Positions 48,653-60,800 of a stretch of DNA of 64,000 nt are shown here, piece after piece (position 1 is the first letter of the stretch; each line of letters starts with the position of its first letter). This DNA comes from Nectonema munidae. Lineage: Eukaryota > Nematomorpha > Nectonematoida > Nectonematidae. The stretch spans positions 434,001-498,000 of the forward strand of contig JAUIRK010000536.1 of NCBI GenBank assembly GCA_030549495.1, read 5' to 3'. Under the pieces are notes generated by a model that worked only from the letters and a program-made list of their open reading frames with translations, had not been told where the DNA came from and did not search any database. Position numbers and translations under genes: made by a program.

Positions 48653-48943
48653 TTGGTCCTCGGACATTTCGCCCCATTATTTTCATAAGACAGTTCGCCT
48701 CATTATTTTCATAAGACATTTTGTTTCATAGACAATTCGCCCCGTTATTTTCATAAGACATTTTGTCTCATGGACAATTCTAAAAAATTAAGAGATAAAT
48801 TGATTGATTTGAAATAATTTAATAGAGATAAAATAAACAAGAATATAAATTTTTTTAATAATTTTACACATATAATAAGCAAAGATGGATGATACTAATA
48901 GCCTATGAGACAATTTGTCAGGGGGCGAAATGTCTGTCGACCG
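48653..48943. mobile_element. short element with GGACATTTCGCCCC inverted ends
   Basis: Left end TCGGACATTTCGCCCC and right end GGGGGCGAAATGTCTG are inverted. Inside the left part are three tandem copies of about 37 bp, CGCC.CATTATTTTCATAAGACA.TT. Non-coding; superfamily unknown. Confidence 0.65.
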
Positions 48944-49744
48944 TTATTTAAATAATTTTTAATTATAAGGGCTAGCTACTTTAACGTTGGCTTTTGCTGC
49001 TTATAAAAACTTGAAAATATCAAATAAACTCTCATTCTTTATGCCTCCTTGAAATTATTCTGAGAACAGACGGTTCCATTTTAAAATAGTGAAAATTGCT
49101 TTATTAGTTTATTTTGTTTCCTTTCTCTCTTATGTTAATTATGTAGCAAATTTTTTAATTTTGAGTGGTGCAGTTGATGTATTTTCATTGACCAGGCACT
49201 GATGTACCGCTTATGTCAAACTATGAACAAATTTGTATCGATGAGGAATCGAATCCAGAGGCTTCCGTGCTATGTCCATCATCTCAACCAACCTGCCATG
49301 CCACCCATAGATAGAGTATGCTGTAGGGGATACGTCAAATTAGTTTTCAAAAAACTTAAGTTATGCACTAAAATTTTTTAGTTTTTGTTGAAGCTCTATA
49401 ACTTTTTCTGATAGACTTTTTTTCCTTAAAAGTTATTATAAAAGGCAAATTATCATTGCAAAATGTTAACAGTTATTTTACTTTTTGTAGCTTGTATAAT
49501 GAAATAATGCGATCTTAATTTTTTGTTTTATTTTTGTTTGCACAATTATAACTTCGTTTTATACCCTTGCCCCTGAATCAATCACATTTTTTCATATAAA
49601 CATCGCAGGGTGTCTAGTAGACTCTTTGCCTTTAGACTACATTCACTCATATAAAACTACCCAACCTTCAGTTATTTGTTTTCTCTATGAATCAAATATC
49701 CTTTCATCAATTCCTGTAATGTGCCTGTTAGACTACTTCATTTT

Positions 49745-50783
49745 TCAAATGAAAAACCCTATTCCACCCCCTAACATTTTTGGATTTTTTTTAACTAGTT
49801 TATATTCGATGGTTGTAGGTAAAAATGCCCCCAATTAAAAAGTAGGAAAAAATGCCCCCTAATTTTTGATTTTCAGGATTTTATATAATTATATAAATAT
49901 TTTTATTTGGTACCGTTTTGAAAGGCTAAATTCCTAAAATTTCTTAATCTATAGGGTTTTTTCTTTATAAAGTTCTTGAAAACAATAGCAAAGGTGCATA
50001 TTTGTGGGAATGTGTTCTTAAAATCAGTTAAAATACAAATTATATTTAGAAAGTGTTCTGATACACACAAAGTCCAAAAATATTTGCTGTTTTATAAAAA
50101 AAATTTTTGTATTTAAAAAATTGTCGTATGCTGAGTTTTTTAGTTTACTTTAATTAAATTTTAAATGTTTTAAATGAAAAGTTAACTTTTTTTTTTACAA
50201 AAAATCTTTATTTGACATATCTTTTTTAAAAATTTTAATTAATAATTTTTTGAAATTTTTTGTGTTGGGGCATTTTTTCCTAATTTAAATTGGGGCATTT
50301 TTACTGGGGGCATTTTTCCTACTTTTTAATTGGGGCATTTTTTCTTACTTTTTGATTGGGGGCATTTTTTCCTACTTTTTAATTGGGGGCATTTTTTCCT
50401 ACTTTTTAATTGGGGGCATTTTTTCCTACTTTTTAATTGGGGCATTTTTTCTTACTTTTTAATTGGGGGCATTTTTTCCTACTTTTTAATTGGGGGCATT
50501 TTTTCCTACTTTTTAATTGGGGGCATTTTTTCTGCGCACTATATTCGATATGCAAATTTAATTAAAATATTTTCGCTGGAAGTATAGTATTTAAATTCAC
50601 TAATTTTGTAAAAAAAATATAATGTAGTCTTATAAATTTAGGACTTTAGGGTATGCGCTGAATACACTCTATTTTAAAGGATATTTGGTCTCCTGTGTCC
50701 AGACCACTAATTTTGAAAATTGCAAGAAAAAAATTTCGCCCCCCCCCCCCCCCCCCCAATAATTTTGAGGATGTGCGCCCCTG
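49745..50783. mobile_element. GGGGCGCACATCC-end element copy 2, interrupted by another insertion
   Basis: Reverse orientation relative to copy 1 at 35221-35515. Its right end (GGATGTGCGCCCCTGG) and flanking block AATAATTTTGAGGATG match copy 1, as do CTTCCAGCGAAAATATTTTAA and AAATAGAGTGTAT when read in reverse. The left remainder (CCCCCTAACATTTTTGGATT) continues that alignment before the break at 49810. The outer left end is worn. Confidence 0.75.
49811..50539. mobile_element. 729-bp nested insertion with GGGGCATTTTT subterminal repeats
   Basis: Flanked by the 10-bp direct repeat TATATTCGAT (49801-49810 and 50540-50549), which copy 1 of the host element has only once in similar form. The ends are inverted: AAAATGCCCCCAATTAAAAA on the left, the reverse complement on the right. 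On the right the TTAATTGGGGGCATTTTTTCC unit is amplified to about ten copies of 27 bp (50265-50530). This creates an artefactual open frame (GHFFLLFNW repeated). Confidence 0.8.
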
Positions 50784-51223
50784 GCTCTGCATAGTGCATA
50801 CCTATGTATCTGCATTATTAAGGGTTTAACGTTTTGAAGTGTTATTTAAAATTTTGAGGTGCGTTAAAATTATCATTCGGCCCGATTAAAGATAGGAACG
50901 CCACTGATAATTTTTTCATTATTTTTTGCCTTAGCTAAATATTTTGTATTTTTTACACTATATTATGAAACTATCACTCAAACGATCTTTTTATTGAAGA
51001 ATATATTAGTTTAATAATGTTCATTTTACAGTTTTTTTCTGAGAGAATGAATTATCCTATTTTTCTTTTCCATATAACCTTCAAAAGTTCATCCTATTTT
51101 TTTACCTAAAATTAAGTTAAAACAGTATAGTATGAATCCATTCAAGAAATCTGATTGAATTAGGCTTACAATTCTACCTTTAAAGTACGCATCAAAATAT
51201 ATCTCTAATAAAAAATGATAAGA

Positions 51224-51500
51224 ATAAAGTTAGACATGATTATACCAAATTTACGAAGCTGGTTTCATTTTTGGACTCAGTTTTTACATTTAGTGTTTGA
51301 AAATATCTTAAAGCTTGAATCGATTTTGTGGTTTTCATCTAAAAACTGTCTCGAAAAATATTTTCAAAATTTTAATAAAATATATTTTTTTATACCACAT
51401 CAACTATGTTTATTTTATTTCTGTGCTCCAATTTGGCTAATATGGTTAAAAAAATATCTGAAGATCTCATTTGAATTAGTGATGTATGCCTGAAAATTTT
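51224..51500. repeat. dispersed copy of the 23.5-24.5 kb repeat unit
   Basis: GGTTTCATTTTTGGACTCAG, AAACTGTCTCGAAAAATATT and TTAGTGATGTATGCCTGAAA occur here in the same order and spacing as at 24230-24490, so this is another copy of the element carrying that array, with about one and a half units. Confidence 0.75.
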
Positions 51501-51857
51501 TTCACATTTTTTTTAAAATATATTTTGACTTATTATACTTTCTTCAATCATGTTGAATTTGAAATATTTATTTAAAAAAAACAACACCTAAAATCTTTTG
51601 AAGATTAGTATGATAGAAGAAAGCAAACTGAAAACAAATTGAAAAGAGAACGTGCGATCAAAAAAAAATATATAAAAAAAATAAGTATGTATGTTGAATG
51701 AAAGTATGCTTTTAATTTTTTATGACAATGTTGTAGCGCTGTGTTCTCTTTTCCTCGCAGCGCAAGATCAGGGAATTCACAGATTCAAATATCTTCACTA
51801 AAGATAATAGGAATATTTGAAAAATTTTACGTCTGTTGGCTTGTTTTGCTGAAATTG

Positions 51858-52640
51858 CTAGATTTCTAGTATCACTTCGAAACTTTTCCTTTGGAAAACC
51901 ACCTCATGTTTGAGTACAGCAAAAGTTTTCGAATCATTTTTCTTGCATAACTCAGAAAACAAGGAAGAGTTGATGGCATTTGCTTTAATGAAATACACTG
52001 TTTTAATGATTTCATTGAGAACACTTTTCAACTCAGCAGGCATGTTTTTCATTTCAGCGATGAATAGCGGTCTGGTTACCAATTACATCTGGGGATTTTT
52101 GCTTAATCAGAATTTGAAAACTGAAACGACAACAAACACTTGCCAGAGCGTCGTAGTGGTTTTGACTTAATATCATATGCTGTAAAAATTGTCCAATTTG
52201 TCAAATATTTCTCAACACAAAAGTTTGTCTACCAGGTGCATTTCGTAAGTAAACGCAAGGCTGAGCTAAATTGCAGCATTCGTCGTTTCATCAAGCTTTC
52301 CTAATTAATTAATTAATGGTCTTTTAATGATATCTATTGACAGGAAATATGCTTCAGCTTTTTAAGTTCAGAACTTCTTAGCACATTAAATATGATATCT
52401 TTGCAGCAAGGTAATATCAACTGTTTTCCTATGCTATGGGACTTTTTGACAACAGTTATTTTAGAAACTTCATATAAGGCTTTCAAACCACACTTAATAT
52501 TTTACACAAACATTTCTATGTTATCAAATCTGGATTTGTGCAATCGTTTAAGTAGCTTGAAGCTTAAAATAGTCAATAGTTTTGTTTACCGAACAGGTGT
52601 GCTTCATTTTCACGTATCGTTTAACTTGATGGGCTATAGA
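51858..52640 (-). mobile_element. decayed ZBED5/SCAND3-like hAT transposase
   Basis: Minus-strand pieces in transposase order: near 52580-52380 a stretch with YEVSKITVVKKSHSIGKQLI then LPCCKDIIFNVL; RRIDETT-like text near 52290; then the open 74 codons from 52082 to 51858 with MPAELKSVLNEIIKTVYFIK, ALMKY-type surroundings, and FSELCKK. It is the same transposase type as at 4609-6247 but covers its middle. At least four stops or shifts. No ends found. Confidence 0.75.
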
Positions 52641-53246
52641 GAAGTGGATGCTAACACTTAAAAACACAAAAGACGCTTGAGTTCCTCTTCCCTACCAGAG
52701 GTTAATGTAGTAAAACCAAATTCAAGTATGAGTCGCCATATTTCATTTTTAAGCCATTAGGAAAAATCAACATTACATCTATAAAATCATGCTTGAAAAG
52801 CATTAAAAAAGTAAAAAAATAGTTTAACTCAATTCATTATTTGATTTAATCCGTGTAGTTAACCGCAGTTATGGTGGGATTGGAAGCTTACAGTGCAAGT
52901 ATAATGTCGTGTAATAATGGTGATGTGTTCTTTGGACAAAAATTCTTTTATAATAAATTTTGAAAATTATAAAAAAAAAAGTTAAATTCATATCTCATAC
53001 CAAAATTTAATTTTTTATTGAAAACTTGTTTTCTTATTACAGGTAGAAGGACCATCTTAACAAAATTAAACAATTTGAGTGGCACCTTCAATGATATCAA
53101 TAATTTTTCTCTATTTTTATTTCCTTTCCTTATATTGTAATATAGCATATTTTCAAAAAAGTTAGAAATGCTATCTTTCATTACTAGAAATTTTGTCTAC
53201 TGCCCCCTAATAATTTTCAAAATTTTCAATTGTGTATCTTTTTTTA

Positions 53247-53822
53247 CAGGGGCGCACATCCGGGGAGGCGGGGGGGGGGGGGGAAATGAAAATGGCCGAC
53301 GCCCCCCCCCCCCCCCCCCCTCCTCCCCCAATAATTTTCTGTAAGTAAGAGAGTTGCTTTAAAGCTTGTTTATAAAACATGTATGATGATCGCATTGAGG
53401 GATGTAATGATCATTCGAATACATGATAATGTAAGATAAGAGAATAAAAGCGAATGCAGACTTTCGAGTCAAACATCATGCCAAGCTGCTCTGAAATTCC
53501 TATCAAAATATTTTACAAACGATGTGAGAGTGAGAGCTATATAATAATAATCCATTGTTTCAAATAATATGCACACAATAAGTAAGCAATGTTTATGACA
53601 GTGTCTCAAGGGCCTTGTAGTATTTTTGAGCAAACACATGTTGATGATCCACCAGATTTTTCTCATCTTCTGTCACAGTGATTCTATTTCTCTTTATGTC
53701 TCCTTCTGTGTTTTTCTCTTCCGCTTTCTCTACTAAAAGTCAATAACTCAAGCTCTTTTCTTTCATTCAATCTTTCTTCTCTCATTCAAGCCCCCCTCTC
53801 GCCCCCGGATGTGTGCCCCTAG
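53247..53822. mobile_element. non-autonomous element with GGGGCGCACATCC ends, copy 4 (most complete)
   Basis: Left end CAGGGGCGCACATCCGGGGA, right end CCCCCGGATGTGTGCCCCT, inverted and about 20 bp long. Adjacent to the left end are a G-run (about 53270-53282) and a C-run (about 53302-53320). The interior matches copy 3 (47453-47933) with small indels. No coding capacity. Confidence 0.85.
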
Positions 53823-54254
53823 TGTACATATAATATTAATTCAACATTACAATGAATTTGTTTATAAAAACAATTTTAAAATAAAATTGGAAAAAAAAGA
53901 AAAACATTGGAATACAAAATCTCTCTACGAGGAATACAAGAGATTAAAATTAGAAAAAATCATAAGAAAAACAGTTCTTATTATCATGGACATGAAAATT
54001 TAAATTTTATTGTTTTCCTTTGAAATTGTAAACAAAAATTCCCATTTGCATTTTATAAATTTGTTAGAAACTAAAAATGTTTAATTTATCTTCCAGTAAA
54101 ACACGATAATTGAAAAGATTTAAAACTTTCTGCATTTTTTATTCAACTTGTTGAAATTTGTCAATGATGATTTAGCCCAGATATGATTAGCATACGCAAT
54201 TTTAGATTTTATGCTACAAATTTAATTTCACACCAAAAGGCGAGAGAGACTTTT

Positions 54255-54575
54255 CTATATTTGTTCAATTGGCGTGACGTGATACAGATTTTCTTGATTC
54301 CATTGTTCGATGTGAACATTAAAATTCATTTTATAATCCAAGGTCATACCAAAATATTTGAAAGTATTAGAAATGTCTAAAGAAGATTCTCCATTTTTTA
54401 ATTTAGATTGCAGAATACAGCCATGGCGAGAAAAATTAAAAACGTACATATTTTTACATTTATTGTGAGATTGTTTCGGCACGACAATTTGTAAGATGAC
54501 ATGAGATTCCAAATCTTTGGATTTATACAAAATGACACAATCATCAGCATAGAGGCAAATTTTTATATCATTCAT
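54255..54575 (-). mobile_element. LINE fragment, reverse transcriptase YADD region
   Basis: An open stretch with MNDIKICLYADDCVILYKSK, then LDISNTFKYFGMTLDYKMNF and HIEQWN: the catalytic YADD and the following thumb motif (fKYLG...D..l.f..HI) of Jockey-type LINEs. The frame is open for 106 codons but ends fall inside the domain, so it is a truncated copy. It lies about 180 bp upstream of VPS26 exon 2. Confidence 0.85.
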
Positions 54576-54757
54576 AAAATACCTAAAACTTCAAATTAGG
54601 CTTATACCACTGCTTGCTCTATCTCTAATCAAAATATGCTAGACCCGTTCTCTACTAATCTGTTTAAAAAGTCTATATTTAAAAACATTTTTAAATTTAA
54701 TTTTTCCCGCTTATCACCCTTTATTCCCAATTCGTCTTATCTCCCTTATTTGTTAAG

Positions 54758-54898
54758 AATTTTTTTGGATTTGGGCAAAGTGCTGAAATCGATATCATTG
54801 TAAATGAAGCTGATAAAAGAACCATGGTTGAAATGCGTGAAGATGGCAAACGAGAGAAATTCTTACTTTACTACGATGGGGAATCAATTAGCGGCAAA
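54758..54898 (+). CDS. VPS26: VPS26 exon 2 (first exon found)
   Basis: Encodes NFFGFGQSAEIDIIVNEADK, then REDGKREKFLLYYDGESISG and K. Acceptor TTGTTAAG, donor GTACAC, 141 nt, phase 0 in and out. The upstream exon should end with ATG. Confidence 0.92.
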
Positions 54899-57800
54899 GT
54901 ACACTTTTTAGTTTTGCTATTTATTTTGAGAATTGCACTCCCACTATCACCAGCGTACACATAATAATTTTTCAACTGATACGAATGAATCTTATCGGGA
55001 AAATTTACTACCACATCCGCGACACTTTTATTCCGATTCTTCGAAATGGATAAAGGATGCTGTGCTAGGTTGAATAAACATGGATGCCGAAAATTTTAAT
55101 TTTAAAGCGTTTCAATCATTTCTCTAATTATTTTACGTCCTCTACATATCACATATAAATACGTATAATAATGATTTGTAATTATGATTTACATCTCCCA
55201 TATACATTTATGGTGTGAATTTTTATGTTTATAATTTAGCTGTAAAACTGAAAAATCCGTTGTTTTGAAATTTATAGAATTTCGTTTTTAATAAAAAAGT
55301 AAATTGAAAAGTAAAAAATCGTTATTCCAAATTTTTAAGAGATGACGATAGTTGTCGCAAACTTATCTCTTAAAATTTTTTAATAAAGACTCTTTACTTT
55401 TCATTTTACTTTTTAATATTTTCCACGTCTTTACTTATTCCTTAAATAAATTGATGACATTTTACAAGTGCAGTAGTCAACTATGTAATATATAATGCCG
55501 AGGATTATAGACTTCCTTATTTTTCGATTTTGCACAGTTTAAAAATAAGATATATCAATACTTTGACATTTTAAAATGATATCATGCGAAATCTATGGAC
55601 AGGGAATTGAGTCGATTGAGGTCTTGTTGTGGATTGGTAGAAAGAGAGCTTGATATTCAAGAATTTAATACCTTGGGAACTATATTTTTGAAGAAAATGT
55701 TTGTAAAGCATGCATAGCACAGAATCAGGAAGAATTATTCGAAGTATTTTGTCGGAAATGATAATACTTTGTTTTAACATTTGAAAATCCATATTTAAAT
55801 TTAAGCAAATTTTAGATGCTAAAGAAAAGCGTATGTGAAACTAAAAAGTTGGTTTGCAACACTGATCGAAGGATTAACAAGCGAAAATAACTTTAAAACT
55901 AAAAAACTAATTCCTTAAAAACGAATTAACTTACTATCTAAATAAGGTCTAATCGCTTATTTTGTTTCATTTGGTTTTAAAGAGTTAGCATGCGCGCTTT
56001 AAATGCGCCCCCTATAACAACAGTCCTCTGCATCAGATGTTCCTCAAGACAATGCCGCAATGTTAGCTGGATGAAAATTTTTGATGTTTGTGGTTTTATC
56101 TAACGTCTACTTGTAATTAGTGAAATATCTTAAATGTGAATATTGTTTAATGTGTGAATGGCGACTTTCTTTAATGGATAAAATTGACTATTATGTATGA
56201 ATGACCTATATTGCTCAATTGATGACATGTGTCATTTTTACTCTATGTAATTCCTCAAATCAAATCAAACTTTTAAGTTTTTATCAATTTTTACTTCACT
56301 CTTTCTCAGAATCTGAGAATGCATAATACATCAGCTTTTCTCTAATTGTCCCTACTCAAAAATAATGCGAAATTTTTTTACCGTTGTTCACTAATTATTC
56401 CTTCCCTTCGTTATGCTTCCGCTTGCAATAAAATATTGTGAAGTGAAGATTACACTTATACCGTTAGCTCTTTATTTTCTTTCATGTTGTGCAAAGAAAC
56501 AGGAATAAGCATATATAGTCTCTCTAAGGCTTCTTAACCATGGGCGATTTGCCCACTGTTGCCCGAAAATGGAATTCAGGTGACCAATTTTTAGGAAATA
56601 GTTTGGCATTGTAAAAAACTCGGTTTCTATATAAAAATTTAATGTAGTCAGAATTTTTCTAAGAAAAAATCTCAACTGAATGATCACTTATTGTTCCGAA
56701 TTGAAGTTTTGTTCGAACTCATAATAGAAGAATGGCTAATAAATCCTTTTTATTGTAATATGCAATCTGCAGAAGAAAATTTTTACGAAGGATTGATTGA
56801 ACTTGATTGAAATTAAGAAATCGAATTAAATTTTGAAAAGTGGAACGATTTTCGTCGTTTTCTTGCTTTAAGGCGGGCATTTTAAATTTTTTTAGAAGTT
56901 CAGTGGCCGATTAAACATTTAGGTGGAGACAGTGATACTTCCACTTTCTATTGCCCTAACACTCTCACAAGAATGTTGAAGTAAGAAAAACATTATTTGT
57001 TTTAAAATTTTATTACAAACACAGAAAAATTTCCTTAACCAAAAATGTGTTGTTCTTTTGACAAAAAATAAAATTAAATCAAATTGCAAAATGAATGTTA
57101 ACTTCTGAATTGCTTCATACATGCCTATTTTTGTTCAACATGTTTGAAAAATTGTGGCATAAGGGCTACGTGACACCTCTGGAACCAATGAAGAAAAGAC
57201 CGCTTTTAGTAGAAGCTCCAAAACATGATGTCTACAAGCTAGACTCAAGAGACACGTCTAAGGATCTGCTGAAGACGCAGACAGACATCGCCTTTGCGAC
57301 CGGTGTTAGTGGCAGTCGTGTCGAAGCAAAGCGCTGCAATCCTCTCTTGAAGGTTCCATTCCTTGATGACGTTAATAATTGTGGTGGCTGTCTGCTCAGC
57401 TTTACCATCGGTGACCGGAGCAGTAAGCAGCTTGAGAACTCTTTCTCCAGAAACAAGAATAGGAAGGCGATCCACTACTTCTCCATTAGTAAGTGCAGGC
57501 ATCAACTTTCCATCCCAGTGGACAGTCACGGGAACAGTTGGAGATAAAGACTCCTTTATTTCAGCGGCTCTTCTTCACGATGTTTCTGTGGATTGTGCTA
57601 GACTGCACTTAGACTGAGTTCTTTCACGTTTGACCCCAGGACGGAGGCGAATGGAAGAAGAACCGTCATTGCTCCTCGACTGCTTACCTGACTTCGATCA
57701 AGAGCTGCAGCGACTTCTGGATTAATAATGACTGCGGCTTTCCTACTTCTGCAAGATTTTTTGTCTGGAGATTTATATGGACTTTCAACTATGGGACTCG

Positions 57801-60800
57801 ATGAAGGAGACGACGACGATTCATACTTAGTTTTTGAAAATCTTTCCTCGTATGCCTCCTTTTCTCTTTGCTATCTCTTCGTCTCTGTCATAATTCGTTT
57901 TCTTTTCCTTTCCTCTTTACTAACCCAATTTTGGTCCAATCCTTGCATCTTTCCTTTGAGCCTCGAGAAAATCCCGATCTTCTTTGATTATCATCATCTG
58001 CATTGCACCCTGATGCGCTATGTCAAGCAATTGTTTTAGCTTGACCTGAAAAGACTTTCGGTTCTCCAACGCTTTCTCAGATTCTCGGGATTTGGATTTC
58101 TTGAGGGCCGCGTACTCATCGTGTAGCTTCTTCACTTTTTTGAGGATGTGACAATAATCTTTTGTTGGAATATTGGCCTTTTCCCATTGCTCTTGAATTT
58201 TTAGAGTGGTTTCTCGTATGACCTTAGTTAAGTCTCTCGAATTCCTCTTGACATGCCATTCCAAAACACTCAAAACTTCTGGAGTGAGGGGAAGCAAGTT
58301 TTGTGGTAACTCGTTCGTTGCTAATCCGTCAACCAGCCAGAGAGTATTCTTTGACCGCAACTCAGACATTTGAATAGAGGCAGTGGATCAACAAGGAGTG
58401 CAAACAACAAACCCTTATAAGTGTCTGATTTATTATAGTTGATCTAAAAGCAGGGTCTATTTTCTTTGAACTGCTATGCCAGGAAACGTTGAATCTCGAT
58501 TAATAATGTCAAACTAATGTATTTATGTTAGAAAATTGATGGAGATTATTTCCTATAATATTCATTACATGAGAGATTTATCACATAATATTGAACTAAT
58601 TTATCGAAATAATCAAAAATATAAAATACAGTGAATAATAGGAAACACCAACTTATCGATTAGATAATATGGTGTAGTCAACAAACATGCCATTCACGAC
58701 GTAAGATGTATTTAATAATTCGTTGTAGTAGTGGTATATTTCTATATGTATTAATAAATTTTTGAAATTTTAATGAATAATGATAAATACGATCCCTTAA
58801 AATGCTTCATCACTTCACAAAGATGAACAACTCACTCCTGTACAAGACAGGAGTGAACGACATGTTATGCCCCCATAACTTCTGTATAGGTACTGACTTC
58901 TGTAGCTCTGCGCGACATCAAGATGTGGACTTCACAGTATAAAATTTTGCCAAACTACTTTTTTGATGAAAAGGAATGTAACGAGAGGTTGCTCATAAAA
59001 ATCCAACAAGTTTCATTTTTTTGAAACACCCTAGTGAACATCTGAATTTTGTATAGAATATTTCATGTACTGTTCTATAGATTAGGTATACGCATGCGTT
59101 CACCCCCCCCCCCCTCCCTAACTCTACTCTTAAAAAATTAGAGCCTTTGGATCAAGAGAGGGTGCAAGGGAGGCTAAGCACCCTACCCCCTCTGAATATA
59201 TTTTGCACTCACCGGAAATTTTCCCGCCGCCTGTAATTAGAGTCTAGCGACTACGCTCTCTTCAATCTCTGTGATGACTTATTTAATTCCCTAGGTCAAT
59301 ATAACTTTAAAGAAGCCTGGTGTGAAAATGGAGCATAATGGAATCACCATAGACTTTATTGGGCACATAGGTATGGCCGTAGCTTTCTTTTATAACTACT
59401 TTTCCACTTTTAACTTTACTTCCTACTTAAGAGTTATACTATGACAGAGGTGGACATCACGAGTTCTTGGTGTTGTCCAAGCAACTCAGCCAATCAGGAG
59501 AACTCTTTCAGAATACGAGTTATGACTTTGACTTTGCGAATGTTGAGAAGCCTTTCGAATCGTACTTTGGTACTAACGTAAAGCTTCGGTAAATTTCGCT
59601 ACTTTAAAAAAAACCTTTTTAGTTCCTTGATAACTAATACCCAATATAACTCATATTGCTCGTATCAATAATTGGTTTGATTCTTGCGTAATTTGATTGA
59701 TTAAAACAAAATTATCTGAATTTTTTTATCCATTCAGATCAACGAGTTTGCGTGCTCCTCCACCCTCTCTCCTTGACAAAAAAGGCCGTAACTTGTTAAA
59801 TATATAACTAGCTTAATGTAGGGGTTTGAAAAGATGTATGTAACAGACTAGGATGGCTTTGGATTTTTTCATGTTACCTTGTTGTCAGTTGCCGTTTCCA
59901 CGTTTTGTTGCCAGGAGAAACAGGGATATTCAAAAAAGACGTCACTAGATTTACGAAGAACTTTAAGATAAGATGATTTATGTTGTACAGTTATTTGACA
60001 ATCATGTTATTTTTCAAATCCAATTTGCTAGGAATCAATAAGTATTTTATAAATATTGAAAAAAGTTAAAACTGCAAAATAGTTAAAAACTTTATTCTTG
60101 AAATGTGAACGACCCATAGTAATATTTTGCCTCATCTAGGCTTCCTGAGACGACAGAAATAGGAGAGAATAAGAGTGTAATAAGCAGGGGTGCGGAGTCG
60201 GATAATATAAGGTCCGACTCCAACCCCTAAATTTTTGAATGCTGACTCCGACTCCCACTCCTTAACACTTTAGTTTAACACTTATACACACAGAAATACA
60301 AAGAATATTAAAAGAAAATCAGTTATATGACAATTACTGCTCTTTTATTTTGGAGTTAAAAACTGAAAATCTTATAAAAATTAAAAATACGAAGCTTACT
60401 TTTAGCAAAATTTAACAGGCGAAAACGTTGCAAGTTGAAAATCGAAATAGCGGAAGTTTTCACGAAAAAATGAATGCCAAAACAATTCAAGAAATATAAG
60501 ATTGAATTATGACGAACTTGTGTGAGAGAGAAAATGTATGCTCAACACTTCGTGAAGGATTTTTCGTTACATCATCAATGGTAAAGGAATTTTCATTACA
60601 TCATTAACATTTGGTAATAAAACTTAGCATCATTCATGTCATTACTAGCAACTAGCAAGTTTTTTTTATTGTACTTCATTACATTACATCAGAACAGTAA
60701 ACAAGTTAAAAAACAGACAAAAGTTGTTTGAAAACATTTTGAAGTTGAATCAAATGAATTTTCGGAATCGGAGTCGGAAAAAGAAACTCCGACTCCTTGT

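Noticed and set aside
50330-50587. Open frame with GHFFLLFNW repeats as a membrane protein gene
   Set aside because: It is the translation of a 27-bp DNA tandem repeat in a transposable-element terminus; the frame follows from a period divisible by three.
46781-50903. One large hAT element bounded by CAGTGGCGTAAC and its inverted partner
   Set aside because: The flanks share only AT-rich letters, not a clear 8-bp duplication, and several unrelated elements lie between, so unity of the ends is not shown.
57095-58039. Plus-strand open frames of 150, 84 and 103 codons
   Set aside because: They are antisense to the transposon coding text on the minus strand, which has recognisable family motifs; the plus-strand translations do not.
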